DNA of 64,000 nucleotides. It comes from Rubellimicrobium thermophilum DSM 16684. Lineage in GTDB: Bacteria; Pseudomonadota; Alphaproteobacteria; Rhodobacterales; Rhodobacteraceae. Shown here piece after piece: positions 48,333 through 56,753 of the stretch. The notes under the pieces were generated by a model, which saw only the letters and a program-made list of their open reading frames with translations, was not told where the DNA came from and ran no database searches. The first letter of the stretch is position 1, and every line of letters begins with the position of its first letter. Where the stretch lies: NCBI RefSeq assembly GCF_000442315.1, contig NZ_KE557320.1, forward strand, positions 66,380 to 130,379. Direction: 5' to 3'. The position numbers and the translations under genes were made by a program.

Positions 48333-49417
48333 CAGCGGGTTCTCGGGTCGAAGACGCGGTAGAGAACGTCCGAGAGCAGGTTGAGCGTGATGAAGATCAC
48401 GCCCACCAGCAGCACGCAGGTCATCACGGCACTCATGTCGCCGATCATCAGGTTGTTGGTCAGATACTGGCCGAAACCGGGCCAGGCGAAGACGGTCTCG
48501 ATCAGGACCGCCCCTTCGAGCAGGCCGCCATAGGTGAGGGCCACGATGGTCACGAGCTGGACGCGGATATTGACGAAGGCATGGCCCCAGATGGTGCGGC
48601 TGCGGGAGAGGCCCTTCACCCGGGCGGTGGTGATGTATTCCTGATTGAGCTGGTCCAGCATGAAGCTGCGCGTCATGCGGGTGATGTAGGCGGCCGAGGC
48701 ATAGCCGAGGATCGAAGCCGGCAGCACGAGATGCCTCAGCGCCGAGCGGAACACCTCCATCTCGCCGGCCAGCAGGCTGTCGATGAGCAGAAGGCCCGTC
48801 GGCCCCTCGACGAGGCCGAGATAGAAGTCGCTGACCCGTCCCGACCCGCCGACCCAGCCCAGCACGGCATAGAACAGGATCAGCCCGATCATGCCGGTCC
48901 AGAAGATGGGCATCGAATGGCCCAGAAGGCTGACGATCCGGATGAGGTGATCGGGCCAGCGGTCCTTGTTGGCGGCGGCGACCACGCCCAAAGTGATACC
49001 CAGCCCGGCGCCGATCAGGATGGCAAAGGTGGCCAGCTCGATGGTGGCGGGCATGACAGCCAGGATGTCCTCGATGACGGGGCGCCCGGTGCGGATCGAG
49101 GTGCCGAAATCCCCCCGCAGCACATCGCCGACATAGATCAGGAACTGTTCCCACAGGGGCCGGTCCAGGCCGAGCTGCCGGTAGACCTGCATGTAGGTAT
49201 CGGGCGAGGCATCCTCGCCGACGATGGCGCGCACGGGATCGACCGGCATCATCCGCCCGATCACGAAGGTCAGCAGCAGCAGGCCGAACAACGTCACCGC
49301 GATGCTGATGACCTGACCCAGGATCCGCCCCGGGCGCAGGCGAAGACGCCGCTGACGGTGCCCCGTCGGGTTGGCGGAGATGTCGGAAGCGGTTTCCGGG
49401 GCGTCTTGCGCCGTCAT
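48332..49417 (-). CDS. Peptide-type ABC transporter permease (DppB-like)
   Basis: A 361-residue inner-membrane permease. After a charged cytoplasmic tail of about 30 residues, a helix VISIAVTLFGLLLLTFVIGR leads to the family motif PVDPVRAIVGEDASPDTYMQVYRQLGLDRPLWEQFL. The EAA loop is ARVKGLSRSRTIWGHAFVNIRV, and EGAVLIETVFAWPGFGQYL is conserved near the end. It is the first gene of a five-gene minus-strand operon, and its upstream region carries TGTCATATG repeats. Confidence 0.92.
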   Translation of the reverse strand: MTAQDAPETASDISANPTGHRQRRLRLRPGRILGQVISIAVTLFGLLLLTFVIGRMMPVDPVRAIVGEDASPDTYMQVYRQLGLDRPLWEQFLIYVGDVLRGDFGTSIRTGRPVIEDILAVMPATIELATFAILIGAGLGITLGVVAAANKDRWPDHLIRIVSLLGHSMPIFWTGMIGLILFYAVLGWVGGSGRVSDFYLGLVEGPTGLLLIDSLLAGEMEVFRSALRHLVLPASILGYASAAYITRMTRSFMLDQLNQEYITTARVKGLSRSRTIWGHAFVNIRVQLVTIVALTYGGLLEGAVLIETVFAWPGFGQYLTNNLMIGDMSAVMTCVLLVGVIFITLNLLSDVLYRVFDPRTR

Positions 49418-49461
49418 CGCCTGTCATCCTCCTCCCCGCCGGCGACCGGGCCGCAAGGCCC

Positions 49462-49490
49462 TGTCATATGACAAGTCAGACTGTCATATG
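49462..49490 (-). promoter_or_regulatory. TGTCATATG repeats upstream of the transporter operon
   Basis: TGTCATATGACA, a perfect 12-base palindrome, at 49462-49473, and TGTCATATG again at 49482-49490, exactly 20 bases (two helical turns) later. A third copy is at 49661-49669. They lie 45-250 bases before the dppB-like start. Such phased palindromes look like binding sites for a dimeric repressor. It need not be the local FadR-type protein, since the sequence differs from its candidate sites. Confidence 0.55.
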
Positions 49491-49754
49491 CGCTGTCGGG
49501 AGTCAACAAGACCCGCGATGATCGTGTTCAGGCAAGGTGCCACAGGCCGTTTTTCCGGGAAAAGATCCAGACGGGACAGGATCGTGAGGCTCCCGGCAGG
49601 CGCTTGGCGCGGTCGATGCAGGGGCCCGGGGCGGCGCGGGCAAGCCTGCGCATTCCTGCCTGTCATATGAATTTTCGCAAGCCCGGCGACATGAAACCCG
49701 CCCCGGCCCGACGCTGACCGTGGGGCAGGGCGCGCGTCGGCCGGATCGCTGTGC
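49491..49754. other. Intergenic region between the transporter operon and rlpA
   Basis: About 260 bases with no supported gene. The third TGTCATATG copy is at 49661-49669, next to the AT-richer AATTTTCGC. GC content is lower than in the flanking genes around 49480-49560. The 60-residue open frames here are too short and unlike any protein I know. Confidence 0.45.
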
Positions 49755-50138
49755 CTAGGCCTGGCCCAGCACCTCGATCGTCACGCGACCGATGCCGGTC
49801 CGCAGCAGGCCGATTTCGGCGGCGGCCTCGCGCGAGAGGTCGATCACCCGGTTGCCGTGAAAGGGACCCCGGTCATTGATGCGCACGATGACCGATTCGC
49901 CATTCGCCTGATTGGTGACGCGGACCCGCGTCCCGAAGGGCAGGCTGCGATGCGCCGCCGTGAGAGCGTTCTGATCGAAGCGTTCGCCGCTGGCCGTGCG
50001 GCGCCCGTGGAAACCGGGACCATACCAGGAGGCCGTCCCCGCCATCATCTGCGCCGAAGCCGGTGTGACACCCAGGGGAGACAGCGCCAGGGTTCCGGCG
50101 ACGGCCAAGGCACTGGAGATGGAACGCAACAGCTTCAT
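49755..50138 (-). CDS. rlpA: RlpA-like septal lytic transglycosylase
   Basis: A 127-residue secreted protein. The signal peptide [29 protein letters not shown] is followed by a double-psi beta-barrel: [41 protein letters not shown] and [26 protein letters not shown], with the catalytic Asp of NDRGPF. RlpA cleaves denuded glycan strands at the septum in some species. This short form lacks a SPOR domain and the lipobox Cys, so it should be soluble in the periplasm. Confidence 0.9.
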   Translation of the reverse strand: MKLLRSISSALAVAGTLALSPLGVTPASAQMMAGTASWYGPGFHGRRTASGERFDQNALTAAHRSLPFGTRVRVTNQANGESVIVRINDRGPFHGNRVIDLSREAAAEIGLLRTGIGRVTIEVLGQA

Positions 50139-50576
50139 CCGACGTTTCTCTCTCGACAGATCGTCCGACGGGCGGCTGACCTCGGCCAGCCCTGTCGGCT
50201 CCGCAACGCGGTTCGCTCATCGGGGGCGGAACCGGCAGACTCTTGCGCGATCCGGCGATTCTGCCGCGATTCCATCGGCGGAACCTTGCCGGTGCCGGGT
50301 CGCCTCGCGTCTCGCTCTGCGTCCCCCTGCCGCAGGGTGAGCCTCAGGATGAACCTGTCGCTGCCGGGGCCCCGCACCGGGAGCCGGCGAGCCGGCCCCC
50401 GCCTTCGTGGCACTGGGCCGGACAGAGGGGCCGGACAGGGGGGCCGGGCAGGCGGGTCGTGCCGGGCTGCAAGAAGGGCCGTCGGAGAGGCCGCTTCAGG
50501 ACGAGCCCGGGACGGGCCGGGGCGGCCCTCTCCGCCCTGCCTGTCGGGCGCGTCACAGACAGAAGAGGAGACGACC
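50139..50576. other. Gene-free region upstream of the PQQ dehydrogenase genes
   Basis: About 440 bases. Several open frames cross it but none has recognisable sequence. A GC-rich stretch at 50400-50470 has repeated CGGACAGRGGGGCCGG-like elements. This probably holds the promoter of the sldBA-like pair, but I cannot point to a clear -35/-10. Confidence 0.4.
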
Positions 50577-50933
50577 ATGCATCTTGTTGCTCATGCCGGC
50601 GCGGCGCTGGCGGCCCTGGCGGGCTCCGCGCTGGCGGCCATGGCCTTTCTCGGGCCCGAAACGGGGGTGGAGGGCACATCCGGCGCCCTTCTGGCGCTTG
50701 TCGGTGCCCTGGTCGTGGCGCTGGGGGCCGGACTGGCGCTCTGGCGCGGCCTGCGCGGGTTCTGGCGGATCCTGCTCGATGGGTTTCTGCTGATCGCGGC
50801 AGCCCTGACGGCCCTCGCCGCCTGGTTCCTGATGCAGCCCCTCCTTGCGGCGGCCATGGTGCTGGCGCTGCTCGCTGTCCTTGTCTCCCTTGTCACCCTT
50901 GTCTCCCACCCGCAACGGAGGCCTTCCCGATGA
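50577..50933 (+). CDS. Small membrane subunit of a PQQ dehydrogenase (SldB-like)
   Basis: A 118-residue protein with four hydrophobic segments (AHAGAALAALAGSALAAMAFL, ALLALVGALVVALGAGLALW, ILLDGFLLIAAALTALAAWFL, AAMVLALLAVLVSLVTLV). An AGAGGAG RBS precedes the ATG. It overlaps the dehydrogenase gene by ATGA. This is the layout of Gluconobacter sldBA, where SldB (about 126 residues) anchors the polyol dehydrogenase SldA. It corresponds to the N-terminal membrane domain that is fused in E. coli Gcd. It may carry the ubiquinone site. Confidence 0.75.
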   Translation: MHLVAHAGAALAALAGSALAAMAFLGPETGVEGTSGALLALVGALVVALGAGLALWRGLRGFWRILLDGFLLIAAALTALAAWFLMQPLLAAAMVLALLAVLVSLVTLVSHPQRRPSR

Positions 50934-52825
50934 CCTGTTCCTTGCTGACCCTGCCGCTCCGTTCCGCCGCCCTTGCGGCCCTTCTGGCGGCACCGGCCCT
51001 GGCCGAGCAGACCACCTGGACCGGCTTTCATGGCGATCTGGCTTCGACCAAGTTTGCGGATGTGGCCCGCTTCACGCCCGCGACGGTGGGCAATCTCGTG
51101 CGCGCATGGGAGGTGCGGACGGGGGATGTCTCGGACGGGTCGGGGGATCGGCCGGCCACGGTGTGGTCCGCCACGCCCGTCTATGCCAATGGCATGCTCT
51201 ATCTCGGCACGCCCTTCTACCGCATCCTCGCGCTCGATCCGGCCACGGGGGCCGAGATCTGGAGTTATGACAGCCATTCCACGCTCGAGGCGCTGACCCA
51301 GCCCGCCCTCAAGAACCGCGGTGTCGCCTACTGGGAGAGCGGGCAGCAGGGGCCCTGCGAAAAGCGCGTCTATCTGGGGACGATGGATGCCCATCTGCAT
51401 GCCGTGGATGCCGATACCGGAGCCCTGTGCCCCGATTTCGGCGAAGGGGGCATCCTCGATGTCAACCGCTGGAACAGGGTCAATGCCCGCTTTCCCTTCT
51501 CCCTCCTTCAGCCGCCGCTCGTGGTGGGCGACAGGCTCTATCTCGGCTGGGCGGGGAAGGATTGGGAATATGCCGTCGCGCCGCCGGGCAACCTGCTGGC
51601 GCTGGATGCGCGCACGGGACGGCTGGAATGGGAGCTCTCCTTCATCCCCGAGGAGATGATTCCGCAGACAGGAACGGCGAATATCTGGACGGCGATGAGC
51701 GCCGATCCCGAACTGGGCCTTCTCTATGCCCCGGTCTCCTCACCCTCGCCCAACTACTGGGGCGGCAACCGGACCGATCCGATCCCCTTGGCCACCTCGG
51801 TCACGGCGGTCGATCTGGAGACGGGCGAGGTCGTCTGGTCCTTCCAGCATGTCCATCATGACATCTGGGATTACGACACGCCCGCCGCGCCACAGCTCGT
51901 GGACATCGAGCGCGACGGGCAGACGATCCCGGCCCTCGTGCAGACGACCAAGCAGGGCTTCCTCTACGTGCTCGACCGACGGACCGGCGAGCCGCTCTTC
52001 CCGGTGGAGGAGCGCCCCGTGCCGCCCTCCGATGCCGAGGGCGAGGTCGCCTCACCCACCCAGCCCTTCGCGCTGACGCCGCCCCCCACCAATGATCCCT
52101 TCCGCATGCCGGGGGTCTGGTGGCTCGCCGATCTGACGAGCGGCGGGCAATGCTCGCGCGAGCGGGAGACCTATCGCTACGAGGGCATCTTCACCCCGCC
52201 CTCCGAGCAGGGCACCTTCCTCTATCCCGGCACGGCGGGGGCCAATAACTGGGGCGGGGCGGCCGTGGATGACCGCAACGACATCCTCTATGTCAACTCC
52301 ATGCGCGTCGTGCAGGTGCTGACCCTGATCCCGCGGGAGGAATATGACCGCATCCAGGGCGACAGCGGCAACGAGGAAGGCTATTATCCGCAGGAGGGCG
52401 CCCCCTACGGCATCCATCTGACCGAATGGCGCAATGCCCTCGGCCTGCCCTGCTGGGAGCCCCCCTACGGCACCTTTGCAGCCTATGACCTGCGCAGCGG
52501 CGAACGGCTCTATGAGGTGCCCTTCGGCCTCAGCCAGCAATGGGGCTTCTACGGCCTGCGCGACTGGGGTTCTCCCACGCTCGGGGGGCCGGTGGCGACG
52601 GCGGGCGGGGTGATCTTCATCGGTGCCTCGATGGACAATCGCGTGCGCGCGCTCGATGCCGCAACGGGTCGCGAACTGTGGAGCGATATCGTCGATGCGC
52701 CGGTGGTCGCCAATCCGGCCGTCTTCACCCATGACGGGGTGGACTATGTGGTCTTCGTCGCCGGGGGGAACTCGATCCTGAAGGACGAGGTGTCCGATCA
52801 GGTCGTGGCCTACCGCTTGCCCTGA
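50930..52825 (+). CDS. PQQ-dependent membrane-associated dehydrogenase (SldA/Gcd-like)
   Basis: A 631-residue quinoprotein. After a signal peptide (LPLRSAALAALLAAPALA) an eight-bladed propeller shows the tryptophan-docking repeats and HHDIWDYDTPAAP, the signature of membrane glucose/quinate/polyol dehydrogenases. GANNWGGAAVDDRNDILYVNSMRVV and GGVIFIGASMDNRVRALDAATGREL are other blades. It oxidises a sugar, polyol or acid in the periplasm and passes electrons to ubiquinone. It is coupled by ATGA to the small membrane subunit. The substrate is not decided by sequence alone. No PQQ biosynthesis genes are in the window. Confidence 0.87.
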   Translation: MTCSLLTLPLRSAALAALLAAPALAEQTTWTGFHGDLASTKFADVARFTPATVGNLVRAWEVRTGDVSDGSGDRPATVWSATPVYANGMLYLGTPFYRILALDPATGAEIWSYDSHSTLEALTQPALKNRGVAYWESGQQGPCEKRVYLGTMDAHLHAVDADTGALCPDFGEGGILDVNRWNRVNARFPFSLLQPPLVVGDRLYLGWAGKDWEYAVAPPGNLLALDARTGRLEWELSFIPEEMIPQTGTANIWTAMSADPELGLLYAPVSSPSPNYWGGNRTDPIPLATSVTAVDLETGEVVWSFQHVHHDIWDYDTPAAPQLVDIERDGQTIPALVQTTKQGFLYVLDRRTGEPLFPVEERPVPPSDAEGEVASPTQPFALTPPPTNDPFRMPGVWWLADLTSGGQCSRERETYRYEGIFTPPSEQGTFLYPGTAGANNWGGAAVDDRNDILYVNSMRVVQVLTLIPREEYDRIQGDSGNEEGYYPQEGAPYGIHLTEWRNALGLPCWEPPYGTFAAYDLRSGERLYEVPFGLSQQWGFYGLRDWGSPTLGGPVATAGGVIFIGASMDNRVRALDAATGRELWSDIVDAPVVANPAVFTHDGVDYVVFVAGGNSILKDEVSDQVVAYRLP

Positions 52826-52934
52826 GCTTCGGGGCGGGCGGTCCCCTCTCCGCGCAGCGATTGACCCCCGTTCGGGCCGGCGCTACGCACGCCCTGCGCG
52901 GCGACGGGGCCGGCGCACCGGCAGGGGATGTCTG

Positions 52935-53546
52935 ATGGCGAACTTCCTTCACAAGGGTGACCTGCCCGATGGGCTCGATCTCGGCCCCATCGTCGCTCTC
53001 GACTGCGAGACGATGGGCCTCGTGCCCGGCCGCGACCGGCTCTGCCTCGTGCAGATGTCGGCGGGGGACGGGGACTGCCATCTCGTCCAGGTTGCCCCCG
53101 GCCAGCGCGAGGCCCCCAATCTCTGCCGGATGCTCGCCGATCCCGGCGTGCTCAAGCTCTTCCATTTCGGCCGCTTCGACATCGCCATGCTCGATCACGC
53201 CTTCGGCGTGCTGGCATCCCCGGTCTACTGCACCAAGATCGCCTCCAAGCTCACCCGGACCTTCACGGACCGCCACGGTCTGAAGGATCTCCTGCGCGAT
53301 CTGCTGGGTATCGACATCTCCAAGCAGCAGCAGCAGTCCGACTGGGGCGCCGCAGAGCTCTCTGCCGCCCAGCTCGACTATGCCGCCTCCGATGTGCTGC
53401 ATCTGCACCGTCTGAAGGAGGCGCTCGATGCCCTTCTCGCGCGCGAGGGGCGGACGGCGCTCGCGCAGGCCTGCTTCGACTTTCTCCCCCATCGCGCCCG
53501 CCTCGATCTGGCGGGCTGGCCCGAACAGGACATCTTTGCCCACTGA
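52935..53546 (+). CDS. Ribonuclease D-like 3'-5' exonuclease
   Basis: A 203-residue DEDDy exonuclease. Motif Exo I is ALDCETMGL, Exo II is FHFGRFDIAML, and Exo III YAASDVLHL, with the metal-binding D, E, D and D and the Tyr. It trims tRNA and other structured RNA 3' ends. At 203 residues it lacks the HRDC domains of E. coli RNase D, the usual short form in alphaproteobacteria. It is followed by kdsD, whose likely TTG start lies inside its last codons. Confidence 0.9.
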   Translation: MANFLHKGDLPDGLDLGPIVALDCETMGLVPGRDRLCLVQMSAGDGDCHLVQVAPGQREAPNLCRMLADPGVLKLFHFGRFDIAMLDHAFGVLASPVYCTKIASKLTRTFTDRHGLKDLLRDLLGIDISKQQQQSDWGAAELSAAQLDYAASDVLHLHRLKEALDALLAREGRTALAQACFDFLPHRARLDLAGWPEQDIFAH

Positions 53547-54531
53547 GCCTGCATCCCGCCCCGAACCCGCGCGCAGTCGGGCCCGCGCCACCGGCGCGCG
53601 GGTCATCCGCGAGGAGGCCCGCGCCCTCGAGGCCCTGGCCGCCGCCTTGCCCGATCGCTTTGCCGATGCGGTCGCGCTGATCCTGGCGGCACAGGGCCGG
53701 GTCATCCTGTCGGGCATGGGCAAGTCCGGCCATGTGGCGCGCAAGATCGCGGCCACCCTCGCCTCGACCGGGACACCCGCCCATTTCGTGCACCCCGCCG
53801 AGGCAAGCCATGGCGATCTCGGCATGATGCTGCGGGGGGATGTCGTCCTGTGCCTGTCGAACTCCGGCGAGACGCCGGAACTGGCCGATCTCGTGGCCCA
53901 TACGCGCCGCTTCGCGATTCCGCTGATCGCGGTCAGCTCGCGCGAGGGCAGCTCGCTCATGCGGCAGGCCGATATCGCCCTCCTTCTGCCGTCCCTGCCC
54001 GAGGCCTGTGGCATCGGCATCGTGCCGACGACCTCCACCACCATGATGCTGGCCCTGGGCGATGCGCTGGCCATCGCCCTGATGGAGGCGCGCGACTTCA
54101 CCCCCGAGGCCTTCCGCCTGTTCCATCCCGGCGGCCGGCTTGGCGCCCGTCTGACCCGCGTGCGCGACCTGATGCATCGCGGCGAGGCACTTCCGCTTGT
54201 GCGGGAAGACGCCCCCATGGCCGACACCCTCCTGGAGATGAGCCGCAAGGGTTTTGGCGTGGCGGGGGTGACGGATGGGCGAGGGGGGCTTGTCGGCATC
54301 ATCACCGATGGCGACCTGCGCCGCCATATGGACGGACTGCTGGGCCATCGCGCGGGAGAGGTCATGACGCGCAACCCCCGCACGATCGGCCCCGACGCCC
54401 TGGCCGAAGAGGCGCTGGCGGTGATGAACGGGCATCGCATCACCTGCCTGTTCGTGGTCGATCCGGCCGATCCGGTGCGCCCGCAGGGGCTCCTGCACAT
54501 CCATGACTGCCTGCGCGCGGGGCTGGGATGA
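53536..54531 (+). CDS. kdsD: D-arabinose-5-phosphate isomerase
   Basis: KdsD makes arabinose-5-phosphate from ribulose-5-phosphate for Kdo, the inner-core LPS sugar. The SIS domain has GMGKSGHVARKIAATL, PAEASHGDLGMM and SNSGETPELADL, and two CBS domains follow (VRDLMHRGEALPLV, EVMTRNPRTIG). No ATG lies between the RNase D stop and the conserved region. A TTG at 53536 with AGGA four bases upstream gives 331 residues, the usual length; the ATG at 53428 is inside RNase D. The stop overlaps lptC (ATGA), the usual kdsD-lptC order. Confidence 0.92.
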   Translation: MPTEPASRPEPARSRARATGARVIREEARALEALAAALPDRFADAVALILAAQGRVILSGMGKSGHVARKIAATLASTGTPAHFVHPAEASHGDLGMMLRGDVVLCLSNSGETPELADLVAHTRRFAIPLIAVSSREGSSLMRQADIALLLPSLPEACGIGIVPTTSTTMMLALGDALAIALMEARDFTPEAFRLFHPGGRLGARLTRVRDLMHRGEALPLVREDAPMADTLLEMSRKGFGVAGVTDGRGGLVGIITDGDLRRHMDGLLGHRAGEVMTRNPRTIGPDALAEEALAVMNGHRITCLFVVDPADPVRPQGLLHIHDCLRAGLG

Positions 54532-55203
54532 CTGCGGCGGGGCCCGAAGGGGGCGCAGGGGGGCCGGGCGGCCCGCTGCGCGTTCCCTTCCGCCTGCGCT
54601 CGCGCCTTGTCGCCTGGGCCAAGGTGATCCTGCCGCTGGCGGCTCTGGCCCTGCTCTCGACGCTGTTCCTGTTCGCCCGCGACCCCGAGGGGGCGGCGGC
54701 CATCCCCATCGCCCGCATCGAGGAAATCGCGCGCGAGGAACGGGTTGGCGGCCCCCGCCTCGCCGGTGTGGCCCCGGACGGCACTGCCGTCTCCGTCTCG
54801 GCCGACCGCCTCGCCCCCCTCGCATCCCGCTCCGGCGCCTGGGGCTTCGTGGCCCCGCGCTTTCTCATCCTGACGCCGGATGGTCTTCGTCTTTCTGCCG
54901 AGGCGGCCGAGGGAGAGGCCGGCCCCCCCCGGCGACAGCCTGCGCCTGTCGGGCGGGGTGGAGGTCCGGGCCGACAGCATGGGCTCCGGCGTCTGGCATC
55001 TGCGCGCCCCCGTGGTCGAGGCCGATCTGGCCACCGGTCTGCTGACCGCCCCGCAGGGGATCGAGGGGCAGGCGCCCTGGGGCTCTCTTGCCGCCGGCGC
55101 GATGGGGGTCAGGCGCGACTCTGCCGAAGGGCCGTCTCGGCTGGTGTTCACCGGAGGGGTGCAGTTGCTATATGACCCGAAGCCTGCCGCTGATGGCGGC
55201 TGA
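54528..55203 (+). CDS. lptC: LPS export protein LptC, one frameshift
   Basis: LptC is a bitopic inner-membrane protein that receives LPS from LptBFG and passes it to LptA. The N-terminal membrane helix VAWAKVILPLAALALLSTLFLFA is at about residues 29-50, followed by the periplasmic beta-jellyroll. The frame breaks in a run of eight C (54923-54930) where seven are needed, and PGDSLRLSGGVEVRADSMGSGVW continues in the next frame. About 224 residues after repair. It lies in the order kdsD-lptC-lptA-lptB. Confidence 0.87.
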
Positions 55204-55220
55204 CGATCCGGAGCCGCCCG

Positions 55221-55742
55221 ATGCCCCCTTTCCGTTTCCTGTTCGCCTGCGTCCTGGCCGCCCTGTCCGGCCCGGGGATGGCCAGGGCGCAGGGCCTTTC
55301 GCTGGGGGGCATTGCCACCGATCCCTCCGCTCCGGTCGAGGTGACCGCTGCCACGCTGGTCGTGGATCAGGAAACCGGCGCCGCGACCTTCTCGGGCGGG
55401 GTGATCGTGGGACAGGGGGCGCTGCGCCTCCAGGCGGCCGAGGTCGAGGTCCGCTATGACGCCGCCTCGGGAGAGATCGCCCGCCTGATCGCCCGCGGCG
55501 GTGTGACCTTTGCCACCCCCTCCGAGGCCGCCGAAGCGCGCGAGGCCGATTACGACCTCGCCGGACAGATCCTGACCCTCTCGGGCGAGGTGCTGCTGGT
55601 GCAGGGTGGCAATGCGATCGCCGCCGAACGGATGGTCGTGGATCTGGCCACCGGCACCGCGCGGCTGGAAGGGGGGGTGCGGACCGTGCTGGGCGGGGGG
55701 ACCGCGGCGTCTGCCGGCGCGGCCGCAGGAGGCACGCCGTGA
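55221..55742 (+). CDS. lptA: LPS transport periplasmic protein LptA
   Basis: LptA forms the periplasmic bridge that carries LPS between LptC and LptD. It is 173 residues with a signal peptide (FLFACVLAALSGPGMARAQ) and the OstA-type beta-jellyroll: VEVTAATLVVDQETGAATFSGGVIVGQGALRLQAAEVEVRY. The C-terminal tail is Ala/Gly-rich. It follows lptC by 17 bases. Its stop overlaps a GTG that is the likely start of lptB. Confidence 0.92.
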   Translation: MPPFRFLFACVLAALSGPGMARAQGLSLGGIATDPSAPVEVTAATLVVDQETGAATFSGGVIVGQGALRLQAAEVEVRYDAASGEIARLIARGGVTFATPSEAAEAREADYDLAGQILTLSGEVLLVQGGNAIAAERMVVDLATGTARLEGGVRTVLGGGTAASAGAAAGGTP

Positions 55743-56564
55743 CCGCATCCCCCGGATCCCGCGACGCCCGCCCCGCCCCCCGTCGGCCTTCACGTCCGCG
55801 GCCTGCGCAAGAGCTATCGCCGCCGCCCCGTGATCCGCGATGTCTCGCTTGATCTGGCCCCGGGCGAGGTGGTCGCCCTTCTGGGCCCCAATGGTAGCGG
55901 CAAGACGACCTGCTTCTATGCCATTGCGGGCCTTGTCCAGCCCGAAGGGGGGCAGGTCGTGCTGGACGGCCAGGACATCACCGGCCTGCCCATGTATCGC
56001 CGGGCGCGGCTGGGTCTGGGCTATCTGCCGCAGGAAATGTCGATCTTCCGCGGCCTGTCGGTCGAGGACAACATTCTCGCCATCCTCGATCTGCACGAGC
56101 CGGACCGCGCCCATCGGCGGCAGCGGCTCGAAACGCTCCTGGCCGAATTCGGGATCGCGCATCTGCGCCGGGCCTCCGCCCTCGCCCTGTCGGGGGGCGA
56201 AAGGCGGCGCGTGGAGATCGCCCGTTGTCTTGCCGCGCGCCCTTCCTATGTCCTGCTCGACGAGCCCTTCGCAGGCGTGGATCCGATCGCCGTGGGCGAG
56301 ATCCGCAGCCTGGTGGAGGGGCTGAAACGACGGGGCATCGGCGTGCTGATCACGGATCACAATGTGCGCGAGACGCTGACCATCGTGGATCGGGCCTGCA
56401 TCCTGCATGACGGGCGGCTGCTGATGACCGGCACCCCGGCCGAGGTCGTGGCCGACCGTGCCGTGCGCCGCGTCTATCTGGGAGAGAGCTTCGATGCACC
56501 GGCTCCGGCACCCTCTGTCCTGCCCATGCCGGGACGCCGCGCCCCTCCGCGGAGTGGGCCCTGA
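55739..56564 (+). CDS. lptB: LPS export ATPase LptB, one frameshift near the start
   Basis: LptB powers LPS extraction with LptF and LptG. Walker A is GPNGSGKTTCFYAI, Q-loop LPQEMSIFRGL, signature LSGGERRRVEIARCLA, Walker B YVLLDEPFAGVD, and the H-loop ITDHNVRETL. The intact frame begins only at the VIRDVSLDL region, but the expected upstream part (VGLHVRGLRKSYRRRP) is present. With one C removed from the run at 55749-55753, a GTG at 55739 (overlapping the lptA stop) reads into it, giving about 274 residues. The C-terminal tail after VRRVYLGESF is a variable extension. Confidence 0.9.
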
Positions 56565-56620
56565 CCTCTTCTGCGGCTGCGCCCTTGACGCCCCGACAGG
56601 GGCGGGCCAAGGGGCGCGCG

Positions 56621-56650
56621 TTGACAGTCGGCCGGGACAGGGGGGAGAAT
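56621..56650 (+). promoter_or_regulatory. Candidate sigma-70 promoter before hpf
   Basis: TTGACA at 56621-56626 and GAGAAT at 56645-56650 with an 18-base spacer, about 100 bases before the hpf ATG. The -35 is perfect, and the -10 matches four of six. It fits the gap where rpoN stands in other bacteria. Confidence 0.4.
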
Positions 56651-56753
56651 CCGGCCGATGCCCGTCCGGCGACCGTCCGGTTCCGCCGCCGGGCGCCAAC
56701 CTCCGGGATCATGCCTCGGCATGACCCGGACCCAAGGGAACTGAGGAGACGAC

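Noticed and set aside
50243..50576. N-terminal extension of the large plus-strand frame into the region before the PQQ genes
   Set aside because: The signal peptide and the RBS of the real genes lie downstream; the extension is Arg/Gly-rich without conservation.
52725..56699. 1324-codon open frame on the minus strand across rnd, kdsD and lptCAB
   Set aside because: It is a composition shadow: the plus-strand genes in it have clear family motifs, while its own product is low-complexity Arg/Gly/Ala sequence with no domain.
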